8,328 nucleotides of DNA from NCBI GenBank assembly GCA_016463455.1, contig JAEMRG010000078.1, positions 1-8,328 of the forward strand, read 5' to 3'. The stretch comes from Rhodoferax sp. (GTDB taxonomy: Bacteria; Pseudomonadota; Gammaproteobacteria; Burkholderiales; Burkholderiaceae_C). Shown piece by piece: positions 1-6,965 of the stretch; the stretch's first letter is position 1, and each line of letters begins with the position of its first letter. Under the pieces are notes generated by a model that was given only the letters and a program-made list of their open reading frames with translations, did not search any database and was not told the DNA's origin. A program made the translations under genes and the position numbers.

Positions 1-1795
1 GGTGCGCACGGCGCAACAGGTTAAGCAGGCTTTCCTCGTCCTCTTCGCCGCTGTTGCGCAAGGCTATGCAGCGGCGCTCGATATCGGCCTCGCATGCGGC
101 CGCGTCAAAGCGCTCGCGCACCATGGTGCTACCGGCCAGTTCGTCGATCACGCCGGGGTGCTTGAGCAAGTAGCGCGCCGGCCAACGCGCCGCGCCCAAG
201 AGCCGTAGTAAACGCTGGTGCACGCCTGGGCGCTCGACCAGCAAAGCCAGATAGCTTTCGCGGCGCAACAGCGACTCCATCCAGTCCATCAGCCGCAGCG
301 CGGCCTCCTGGTTTATCTCGCCCTCTTGTAACCACTGGCCGGTGCGCTGCACCAGGCGCAGCAAGCGGCCCCGAGATTCCTCGCGCAAAGCCAGGACGCG
401 CGGATGGTCGCGCCACAGCGCCAGGCGCTCTTGCATCGCTGTGGGCAAATGCGCGAGCACGCTGTCCAGGTCGGTAAGCGCCGGGGCGCCGGGGCGGGCC
501 GGGCCCGCTTCTCCTGGTTTGCAGCCGCCACAAGCTTTGTCACTGCCGCCAAGCAGAACATCAAATTCCTGCGCGACGTTTTCGCGGTGGTGGTCTAACT
601 GCGCTAAAAATTCGCGGGTGTTGGCGAACTCCAAGGTGTCGGCAATCCAGGCCAGATCGGCGTCCTGCGTGGGCAAGACATGGGTTTGCTGGTCGTCCAG
701 GTACTGGATGCGGTGCTCCACACGGCGCAGAAAAACATAGGCCTCTTCCAAGGCCTGGGCTTTGTCAGCCGGCATCAGGCCCGCTTGTACCAAGCGCTGC
801 AGGGCGCTCAGCGTAGGCCGGGTGCGCAACTCGGGGAACTGGCCGCCGCGCACCACTTGCAAAAGCTGCACGGTAAATTCAATTTCGCGGATGCCACCGC
901 GGGAAAGCTTGACATCGTTGTGCCGCTCGGGGTGACCGGCGCTGCGCTTGCCCGCGTGTTCGCGGATTTGGCGGTGCAGCACGCGCAAGGCGTCAAACAC
1001 GTTGTAGTCTAGGTATTTGCGAAACACAAAAGGCGTTACCACGGCGCGCAATTGCAGGGCAAAAGCGCTGCCCACGCTGGACTGCGGCGCCAGCACGCGG
1101 CTTTTCAGCCAGGCAAAACGCTCCCACTCACGGCCTTGGGTTTGGAAATATTCCTCTAAAGCGCCCAGCGACACCGCGGGCGGGCCGGAGTTGCCATTGG
1201 GGCGCAGCGCCAGGTCCACCCGGAATACAAAACCGTGCTCGGTGGTATCGCCCAGCACGGTATAGAGCGCGCGCACCAGCTTGCCGTAGTACTCCTGGTT
1301 GGAGATGCGAGCGCGCCCTTCGCTATTGCCAAGGGTGTCACCATCGGCTTCATACACATAAATCAAGTCGATGTCGCTGGAGACATTGAGCTCGCGCGCA
1401 CCCAGTTTGCCCATGCCGATGATGCACAACGCGCTGGCGCTGCCATCGGCTTTGCAGGGTGCGCCATGCACGGATTGCACATCGGCGCTGGCCTGGGCAT
1501 AGGCTTCGCACAGCGCCAGCTCAGCCAGCGCGGTCATGCACTGCGTAACAGCGCGCAAGTCCAGGCCCGCATCGCAGTCCAATACCAGAAGGCGTTCGAG
1601 CACATGCTGGCGCGTGATGCGCAAAGCCTCGCCAACCTCCAGCCCTTGAGCACGTAAAGTTTGATAGAGCGCTTGCTGCGCAGATGCGTCGGGCAGACCC
1701 TCTGGCAACATAGCAAGTCCTGCGCCATAACGCCTGCGCACTCTTTGCGCAAATCGTGCGTACTCGGAGCGGGAAGCGGGGATATTGCGGGTCAT
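1..1795 (-). CDS. glnE: GlnE, bifunctional glutamine synthetase adenylyltransferase / adenylyl-removing enzyme (N-terminal two thirds; 3' end outside window)
   Basis: On the minus strand an uninterrupted frame runs from ATG at 1795-1793 to the window edge, giving 598 complete codons. The translation carries the nucleotidyltransferase signature GMGKLGARELN followed by SSDIDLIYVYE at residues 127-149. Metal-binding aspartates D141 and D143 are present, and RVDLALRPNG lies at residues 192-201, as in GlnE. In E. coli GlnE (946 residues) the N-terminal copy of this motif belongs to the adenylyl-removing (phosphorolysis) domain and the C-terminal copy to the adenylyltransferase domain. The window therefore holds the removase domain, the linker and the first part of the transferase half, ending near EEDEESLLNLLRRAH. 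GlnE is cytoplasmic and adjusts glutamine synthetase activity in response to PII and glutamine. The start fits the family, although its N-terminus is about 30 residues shorter than E. coli's. The only ribosome-binding candidate is a weak GGAA very close to the ATG. An ACGGCK segment (C422, C425) lies in the inter-domain linker. Confidence 0.96.
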   Translation of the reverse strand, partial: MTRNIPASRSEYARFAQRVRRRYGAGLAMLPEGLPDASAQQALYQTLRAQGLEVGEALRITRQHVLERLLVLDCDAGLDLRAVTQCMTALAELALCEAYAQASADVQSVHGAPCKADGSASALCIIGMGKLGARELNVSSDIDLIYVYEADGDTLGNSEGRARISNQEYYGKLVRALYTVLGDTTEHGFVFRVDLALRPNGNSGPPAVSLGALEEYFQTQGREWERFAWLKSRVLAPQSSVGSAFALQLRAVVTPFVFRKYLDYNVFDALRVLHRQIREHAGKRSAGHPERHNDVKLSRGGIREIEFTVQLLQVVRGGQFPELRTRPTLSALQRLVQAGLMPADKAQALEEAYVFLRRVEHRIQYLDDQQTHVLPTQDADLAWIADTLEFANTREFLAQLDHHRENVAQEFDVLLGGSDKACGGCKPGEAGPARPGAPALTDLDSVLAHLPTAMQERLALWRDHPRVLALREESRGRLLRLVQRTGQWLQEGEINQEAALRLMDWMESLLRRESYLALLVERPGVHQRLLRLLGAARWPARYLLKHPGVIDELAGSTMVRERFDAAACEADIERRCIALRNSGEEDEESLLNLLRRAH

Positions 1796-1821
1796 AATTC
1801 CATGCTTGACTGCACGCGCCA
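1796..1821. promoter_or_regulatory. 26-bp divergent intergenic region between glnE and yhdP
   Basis: The two divergent start codons are separated by only 26 bases, so promoters for both genes must reach into the opposite coding sequence. The best -10-like hexamer for yhdP is CATAAT at 1793-1798, overlapping the glnE start codon, with no recognisable -35 at the usual spacing. No strong promoter for glnE is visible. Neither gene has a good Shine-Dalgarno sequence here. The region is certain as a gap; any promoter assignment is inference. Confidence 0.5.
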
Positions 1822-4800
1822 ATGACTGAAGCTCCAACCATCCCCTCGCGTACCCTGTCGACCGTCGCGTTCTTGGCTAAGTGGCTGCTGCGCTTGGTCG
1901 GTGCCGGGTGGCTGTCGTTTGTCTTGTTCTGGGCGGTGTTGCACTTTGCCATTGTGCCGCGAATCGACACTTTGCGCCCCTGGCTGCAAGAACAGGCTAC
2001 GCAGCGATTAGGAATAGGGGTACGCATTGGCACGATCGAAGCGGTATCCAACGGTCTCATCCCCTCGCTTGCGCTGCATGATGTGCAATTGGTGGACCAA
2101 GAAGGGCGGGTGGCGCTGACGCTGCCCACGGTACGGGCGGCGATTTCCCCCCGTTCGCTGGCCGCAGGCAACTTAGAGCAGCTGTATGTAGAAGGCGCTG
2201 CGCTGGATATACGGCGCGCCGCCGACCGCTCCATCTGGATTGCCGGCTTGCAACTGAGCCCTATGGACGATGCACCCGATGCGGCAAGCGACTGGCTCTT
2301 TAGCCAGCCCGAAATCGCGATCCGTCATGGCCAGCTGCGCTGGACCGATGAAACGCGCAGCGCAGCGCCGCTGGACTTGTCCGATGTGGACCTGGTGCTG
2401 CGCAACCGGCGTTTTAGCCACAGTTTTCGACTCGATGCCAGCCCCCCGAGCCAATGGGGTGATCGCTTTACGGTGCAAGGCGCATTTAGCCACCCGGTGC
2501 TGGCCTTGCATGGGGGCGAGGTCAAAAGCTGGTCGGGCCAGATGTATGCCCTGTTTGGCGATGTGGACTGGGGCCAGCTGCGCAACTATGTGGATTTGGG
2601 CACCCACGTCAGCCAGGGGCGCGGCAGCCTGCGAGTCTGGGCCGATGTGCTGCGTGGCCAATTCACAGGCGCTACCGCCGATGTATTGGTCAAGGATGTG
2701 GAGCTGGGCCAGTCCGAAGAAATGGCCTCCATCGTGATGCCCTCCGCATCCGGGCGCCTGGCTGCGCGTAGCATAGTCGGTGGCATGGAGTACACCAGCG
2801 AGGGCTTGCAGTTTGTCACTGCCGATGGCGTACGTTGGCCCGGGGGTAATGCGCGTTTGTCGATTTGGGATGCGCAGGAGGGCAAGGGGGCCAAGATCGA
2901 CTCCTCGCCGGCGCATGGCGAGCTTGTTGCCGAACGGCTGGACTTGGGCGCTTTAAGCCAGGTTGCACAGCGCTTTCCTATGGAGGCCAAGTTGCGCACG
3001 GTGTTGGAGTCCTACCAGCCCGTGGGCATCGTGCAAGGTTTTCAGGCGAGCTGGACCGGCGCTGTCAGCGCGCCAGAGACCTTTGCACTCAAAGGCCGTA
3101 TCCAAGAAGCCGGGATGGCGGCGCAAGGCGAAGGAATGCCCGGCTTTCGCGGCTTGGATATAGAGCTTGACCTGAGTGAACGCGGTGGGCGCGCGCATCT
3201 GGCGATGAACAAGGGTGTCTTGGATCTTGGGCGGCACTTGTCCGAACCCCTGGTACCCGTCAACGAATTGAGCGCGGACCTGCAATGGAAAAATACACCT
3301 GTCGGCTGGACCGTCAGCGCCAGCAAAGTGCGCATTGGCAACGCCGATGTGCAGGGTGAATTGGAGGGGCAATGGACGATGCAGCCAAGCGGCTCCGGCC
3401 CGGGCAGTGTAGATATGCAAGCGCGCTTTGCGCGCCTGGAGCTGGCGCGTGTGCAGCGCTATTTGCCGCTGTCGCTATCGAAAGAACTGCGCGACTATGT
3501 GAGAGATGCAGTGCGCGCGGGCGCGGCGTCGGACATCAAACTCAGACTCAAAGGCGACTTGCGTGCGTTTCCGTTCGCGCAAGCGCGTCCGGGCCAGTTC
3601 CGCGTTTCGGCCAACCTCAGTAATGCCACTTTCGCCTACGTGCCCGCCACGCAAATGCCACCTGGCAAGCTGCCTTGGCCGGTGTTTACCCAGCTCAATG
3701 GCGAATTGGTGATAGACCAAAGCGCGCTCTACCTCAACGGCATGCGCGGACTGTGGGGCACGGTGCCTATGCTGCGCGGCGATGCAGTGATTAACAATTT
3801 GTACGGCAACTCCACGGTGTCCGTCAACGCACAAGGGCGCGGGCCGTTGGCCGACGCCTTAACGGTGGCCAATCAGTCGCCCCTGGCCGAGATGACTGGG
3901 CAGGCATTGGCCAAGGCGTCGGCCAACGGCCTGGCCGAGTACCGCGTCAAGCTCGACTTTCCGCTAGCCGATACCGACCGCATGACGGTCAATGGCAGCG
4001 TCAATCTGCAAGGCAATGATGTGCAAATCCTGCCTTCCACGCCGCGAGTGCTGCGCGCACGCGGACCGATCAACTTCACCGAGTTTGACTACAACGTCAA
4101 CGGTGTCACCGGGCGTTTATTCGGCGGTGACGTGCGCATCGAAGGCAGTTTGGGCAACCTCGGCGCTGGGCCGTATAGCGCCCCCGCCGGCCCTAAAACG
4201 ACGGACGCAGGCGCCAGCATCAAAGCCGGTTCGGCCACTTTACGGCTGGACGGGCGGGTGGCCGCCGAGGGTTTGCGCGAAGCCGCTGAGCTCGGTGCGC
4301 TGGCCAACTTGGCGCACTATGCCACGGGCGCGACCAATTACCAGGCCATTATCATGATGCGCTTGGGGGTGCCCGACATTACGGTGAATGCTAATTTGCA
4401 AGGAATGGCACTGGCTCTGCCTGCGCCGTTGAACAAAAGCGCCGAAGCCACGCTGCCATTGCGCCTGCAAGTGTCGGCGCCCTTGCTTGCCAGTAGCGCT
4501 TCGGTAGCAAAGACCCAGGAGCAGTGGCAGGTGAGCCTGGGCGCCATCGCCAACATGAATTTGCTGCGTGATATCTCAGGCACTGCACCGCGCGTGCTGC
4601 GTGGCACCATGGCGCTGGGTACCGGGGCCAACGAGGCCCTGGCCATGCCGACGCAAGGCATTTCCGCCCGCCTGAGCATGGAGGCGCTGGATGTGGATAG
4701 CTGGTCGGTACTTTTTAGCGGTGTGAGCCATAGCGTGGGTACGCGCAAAAAAATCAACACACCCCAGTTTGATCTGGGCACTGATTTCCTGCCCAATGCG

Positions 4801-5952
4801 CTGCAACTGCGCGCCCGCGAAATTAGCTGGAGCGGCCATACGGTGCACGCAGTCAACCTCAAGGCCACCCGCGTTGCAAACCTGTGGCGCTCGCAGGTGG
4901 AGGCCACCGAGTTCAGTGGCCAGTTGGAATACCGCCAGGCCGGCCTGGGTGGCGCAGCGGCCGACAGCGGCAACGCAGGGCGTTTGTATGCGCGCCTGAG
5001 CCGTCTGACTCTGAACAGCAAAGCGGCGCAAGAAGTGGACAAATTGCTGGACGAGCAGCCCTCCAGCATCCCGGCGCTGGACGTGGTGGCCGAAGAGTTT
5101 GAGTTGCAAGGCCGCAAGCTGGGGCGGCTAGAAGTCGAAGCCATCAACCAGGTGTCGCCCACCGCGCGCGATGCCCAGCGCGAGTGGTTGCTTAAACGCT
5201 TTGTTGTCAACATGCCCGAGGCCGTGCTCAATGCCAGCGGATCCTGGCGCTTGCAAGCCCCGGCACCTGGCTCAGCAGCCCATGTGCCGGCCGACTCCAT
5301 GCGCGACCGACGCCGTACGCAGCTGGACTTCCAACTGGACATCAAAGACTCGGGCGACTTGCTGGCGCGCTACGGTATGAAGAATGTGATCCGCAAAGGC
5401 AAGGGGAAAATCGAAGGGCAGGTAGGCTGGCTGGGCTCGCCCATTACCGTGGACTACCCCAGCATGACGGGCAGCTTGAGTGTGGCCATTGATGACGGCC
5501 AGTTTCTCAAGACCGAGCCCAATATCGGTAAGCTGCTGGGCGTGCTGAGTTTGCAATCGCTGCCGCGACGTTTGATGCTCGATTTTCGGGATGTGTTTAG
5601 CGAAGGCTTCACTTTTGATTTTGTGCGCGGAGACATCAATATTTCTAAAGGCCAGGCGCGCACCAATAATCTGCAAATGAAAGGGCCTAATGCGGTGGTC
5701 TTGATGGAGGGCAGCGCCGATATAGCCAAGGAAACCCAAGCGATTAAAGTGGTGGTGATTCCTGAGCTCAATGCCGCTGGCGCCGCCCTGGTCTATACCG
5801 CTGTGAACCCGGTGGTGGGTATTTACTCGCTATTGGCGCAGTGGCTTTTGCTCAAGCCCCTGGTGGAGGCCAATACGCATGAGTTTTTTATTGACGGTAG
5901 CTGGTTGGAGCCACGCGTAACCAAGGTGGAACGCAGCAGCCCCTCCAAGTAG
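1822..5952 (+). CDS. yhdP: YhdP family AsmA-like envelope protein (DUF3971 / AsmA-like C-terminal), phospholipid transport
   Basis: This is a 1376-residue protein, somewhat longer than E. coli YhdP (1266). Residues 21-45 form one hydrophobic N-terminal membrane anchor. A very long periplasmic region rich in alternating beta-type segments follows, typical of AsmA-like lipid-transfer proteins. The N-terminal block around residues 79-145 (IPSLALHDVQLVDQEGR, later DIRRAADRSIWIAGL) and the C-terminal block are family hallmarks. The latter has LLGVLSLQSLPRRL from residue 1238 and then LDFRDVFSEGF to 1264, matching the most conserved part of YhdP. In E. coli, YhdP acts with TamB and YdbH to move phospholipid from the inner to the outer membrane; the same role here is inferred from homology. 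ATG 1822 is the natural start because the anchor begins about 20 residues later. No clear ribosome binding site precedes it. The frame is intact, with no sign of decay. It probably shares a transcript with the hydrolase gene 43 bases downstream. Confidence 0.93.
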   Translation: MTEAPTIPSRTLSTVAFLAKWLLRLVGAGWLSFVLFWAVLHFAIVPRIDTLRPWLQEQATQRLGIGVRIGTIEAVSNGLIPSLALHDVQLVDQEGRVALTLPTVRAAISPRSLAAGNLEQLYVEGAALDIRRAADRSIWIAGLQLSPMDDAPDAASDWLFSQPEIAIRHGQLRWTDETRSAAPLDLSDVDLVLRNRRFSHSFRLDASPPSQWGDRFTVQGAFSHPVLALHGGEVKSWSGQMYALFGDVDWGQLRNYVDLGTHVSQGRGSLRVWADVLRGQFTGATADVLVKDVELGQSEEMASIVMPSASGRLAARSIVGGMEYTSEGLQFVTADGVRWPGGNARLSIWDAQEGKGAKIDSSPAHGELVAERLDLGALSQVAQRFPMEAKLRTVLESYQPVGIVQGFQASWTGAVSAPETFALKGRIQEAGMAAQGEGMPGFRGLDIELDLSERGGRAHLAMNKGVLDLGRHLSEPLVPVNELSADLQWKNTPVGWTVSASKVRIGNADVQGELEGQWTMQPSGSGPGSVDMQARFARLELARVQRYLPLSLSKELRDYVRDAVRAGAASDIKLRLKGDLRAFPFAQARPGQFRVSANLSNATFAYVPATQMPPGKLPWPVFTQLNGELVIDQSALYLNGMRGLWGTVPMLRGDAVINNLYGNSTVSVNAQGRGPLADALTVANQSPLAEMTGQALAKASANGLAEYRVKLDFPLADTDRMTVNGSVNLQGNDVQILPSTPRVLRARGPINFTEFDYNVNGVTGRLFGGDVRIEGSLGNLGAGPYSAPAGPKTTDAGASIKAGSATLRLDGRVAAEGLREAAELGALANLAHYATGATNYQAIIMMRLGVPDITVNANLQGMALALPAPLNKSAEATLPLRLQVSAPLLASSASVAKTQEQWQVSLGAIANMNLLRDISGTAPRVLRGTMALGTGANEALAMPTQGISARLSMEALDVDSWSVLFSGVSHSVGTRKKINTPQFDLGTDFLPNALQLRAREISWSGHTVHAVNLKATRVANLWRSQVEATEFSGQLEYRQAGLGGAAADSGNAGRLYARLSRLTLNSKAAQEVDKLLDEQPSSIPALDVVAEEFELQGRKLGRLEVEAINQVSPTARDAQREWLLKRFVVNMPEAVLNASGSWRLQAPAPGSAAHVPADSMRDRRRTQLDFQLDIKDSGDLLARYGMKNVIRKGKGKIEGQVGWLGSPITVDYPSMTGSLSVAIDDGQFLKTEPNIGKLLGVLSLQSLPRRLMLDFRDVFSEGFTFDFVRGDINISKGQARTNNLQMKGPNAVVLMEGSADIAKETQAIKVVVIPELNAAGAALVYTAVNPVVGIYSLLAQWLLLKPLVEANTHEFFIDGSWLEPRVTKVERSSPSK

Positions 5953-5969
5953 GCCGTGCAGGCTTTTTT
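5951..5969 (+). terminator. Weak hairpin plus T-run after yhdP (possible attenuator)
   Basis: AGGCC (5951-5955) can pair with GGCTT (5961-5965), one pair being G-T, around the loop GTGCA, and a run of six T's occupies 5964-5969. The left arm includes the last two bases of the yhdP stop codon. The stem is short and weak, so at best it would reduce read-through into the following hydrolase gene. It does not look like an efficient Rho-independent terminator. Confidence 0.3.
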
Positions 5970-5984
5970 ATCAACCCGTTTATC

Positions 5985-5989
5985 AGGAG
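5985..5989 (+). promoter_or_regulatory. Ribosome binding site of the Nit hydrolase gene
   Basis: AGGAG lies six bases upstream of the ATG at 5996, near-ideal spacing. It fixes the start of the hydrolase gene and is one of only two strong Shine-Dalgarno sites in the window. Confidence 0.75.
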
Positions 5990-5995
5990 TGCGGT

Positions 5996-6820
5996 ATGCA
6001 GGTCGCAGCAATTCAGATGGTGTCCACCGGCGTGGTGGCGGACAACCTGGCCCAGGCAGCCAAGCTCTTGGCGCAAGCGGCCCAAGCCGGTGCCGAGCTG
6101 GCCGTATTGCCCGAATACTTTTGCCTGATGGGTCAACACGATGGCGAAAAGTTGGCTATCCAGGAGCAGTTTGGCAGCGGCCCGATCCAAGACTTTTTGT
6201 CTGAAGAGGCGCGCCGCCTGGGCCTGTGGATTGTCGGCGGCACGCTGCCTTTGTCCACCAGCAAGGCAGGCCATAGCGACAAAGCGTTTAACAGCAGCCT
6301 GGCTTTCGACCCGCAAGGCACTTGCGCTGCCCGCTACGACAAAATTCATTTGTTCCGCTTTGACAATGGCACGGAGTCCTACGACGAATCACGCGTGCTG
6401 CAAGCGGGCCACCAGCCAGTGCAGTTTGCGCTGCCCTCGCGCGATGGGCATGTGTGGACGGTGGGTTTGAGTGTTTGCTACGACCTGCGCTTTGCCGAGT
6501 TGTACCGCACGCACTCCGCCGCTGGTGCGGACTTGTTACTGGTGCCCAGCGCTTTTACCTACACCACCGGCCAGGCGCATTGGGAATTGCTGCTGCGCAC
6601 GCGCGCGGTAGAAAACCTGAGCTTTGTGGTGGCCGCTGCGCAAGGCGGCACGCACCCCAACGGGCGCCGCACCTGGGGCCAGTCCTTGGCCATCGACCCC
6701 TGGGGCGCGGTGCTGGCGCAGCAGGCGCAAGAGCCTGGGGTGGTGCTGGCCGAGATCGATGCCGCACAAGTAGCCCGTTGCCGCATGCAATTACCGGCCT
6801 TGCAGCACCGCTTGCTGTGA
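5996..6820 (+). CDS. Carbon-nitrogen hydrolase, Nit1/Nit2-like amidase (nitrilase superfamily)
   Basis: The 274-residue length is right for the Nit subgroup of the nitrilase superfamily. The catalytic set is visible: E40 in LPEYF, K116 in YDKIHLF, and the nucleophile C161 in SVCYDLRF, with E131 (in YDES) as the likely second glutamate. The segment HWELLLRTRAVEN is the usual helix after the active site. These cytosolic enzymes hydrolyse amide bonds. Nit1 relatives act on deaminated glutathione and Nit2 relatives are omega-amidases acting on alpha-ketoglutaramate or alpha-ketosuccinamate. The sequence does not let me choose the substrate; the KIHLFRFDNGT stretch and the length favour a Nit1-type repair amidase. 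The gene lies 43 bases after yhdP on the same strand. From memory, a nit-type gene next to yhdP is common in Pseudomonas and betaproteobacteria, so co-transcription is likely. Its stop is seven bases from the convergent stop of the small membrane protein gene. Confidence 0.93.
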   Translation: MQVAAIQMVSTGVVADNLAQAAKLLAQAAQAGAELAVLPEYFCLMGQHDGEKLAIQEQFGSGPIQDFLSEEARRLGLWIVGGTLPLSTSKAGHSDKAFNSSLAFDPQGTCAARYDKIHLFRFDNGTESYDESRVLQAGHQPVQFALPSRDGHVWTVGLSVCYDLRFAELYRTHSAAGADLLLVPSAFTYTTGQAHWELLLRTRAVENLSFVVAAAQGGTHPNGRRTWGQSLAIDPWGAVLAQQAQEPGVVLAEIDAAQVARCRMQLPALQHRLL

Positions 6821-6827
6821 AAAAAAT

Positions 6828-6965
6828 TTACGGCTTAGGCGGCGTTTCTTCATCCGAAGAGTCAGGTGGCAACTCCCCCTTATTGCGCCCAGAAAACATG
6901 GTCCACCACACGATGCCTACCAGCAGCAAGCCCGCGCCGAGTGCTTCCAAAATAATCAGGGTCAT
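6828..6965 (-). CDS. Small single-pass membrane protein, 45 residues, function unknown
   Basis: On the minus strand ATG (6965-6963) opens a 45-codon frame ending at TAA (6830-6828). Residues 3-24 form one hydrophobic helix (IILEALGAGLLLVGIVWWTMF). It is followed by a short basic stretch (R27, K29) and a polar acidic tail ELPPDSSDEETPPKP. The basic residues just after the helix suggest the tail is cytoplasmic. There is no signal-peptidase site, so it is likely an inner-membrane miniprotein. Codon use looks coding-like on this strand (rich in CTG, GGC and GTG), whereas the overlapping plus-strand frame contains rare codons ATA and AGG. I believe similar short WWTMFSGR proteins occur in other Comamonadaceae, but cannot verify that here. 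No Shine-Dalgarno sequence precedes the ATG. A longer version starting at 7073 would add 36 residues read antisense to mltA; I consider it unlikely. No function can be assigned. Confidence 0.6.
   Translation of the reverse strand: MTLIILEALGAGLLLVGIVWWTMFSGRNKGELPPDSSDEETPPKP

Noticed and set aside
2..1657. Several plus-strand open frames of 62-140 codons opposite glnE
   Set aside because: All are shadows of the glnE frame, which carries the GMGKLG and SDID motifs.
1521..2234. Minus-strand open frame of 237 codons spanning the glnE/yhdP start region
   Set aside because: It is out of frame with glnE, which has clear motifs on the same strand, and crosses the starts of both real genes. No motif is visible.
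2173..2916. Antisense open frame of 247 codons on the minus strand within yhdP
   Set aside because: A shadow of yhdP: no family motif, no ribosome site, and a His/Gln/Ala-rich composition typical of complement-strand reading.
4338..5345. Antisense open frame of 335 codons on the minus strand within yhdP
   Set aside because: It lies wholly inside the clearly coding yhdP gene and is rich in Arg/Ser/Ala with no recognisable domain, as expected for a frame opposite high-G+C coding sequence.
6803..6817. Hairpin CAGCA/TGCTG just before the hydrolase stop as a terminator
   Set aside because: On the plus strand it is followed by A's rather than T's. For the minus-strand gene the T-run comes before the hairpin, so it fits an intrinsic terminator in neither direction.
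6454..6963. Upstream extension of the mltA frame to 6454
   Set aside because: This part overlaps the Nit hydrolase in another frame, reads as Arg/Cys/His-rich non-family sequence, and would place the lipoprotein signal in mid-protein. It is open only by chance.
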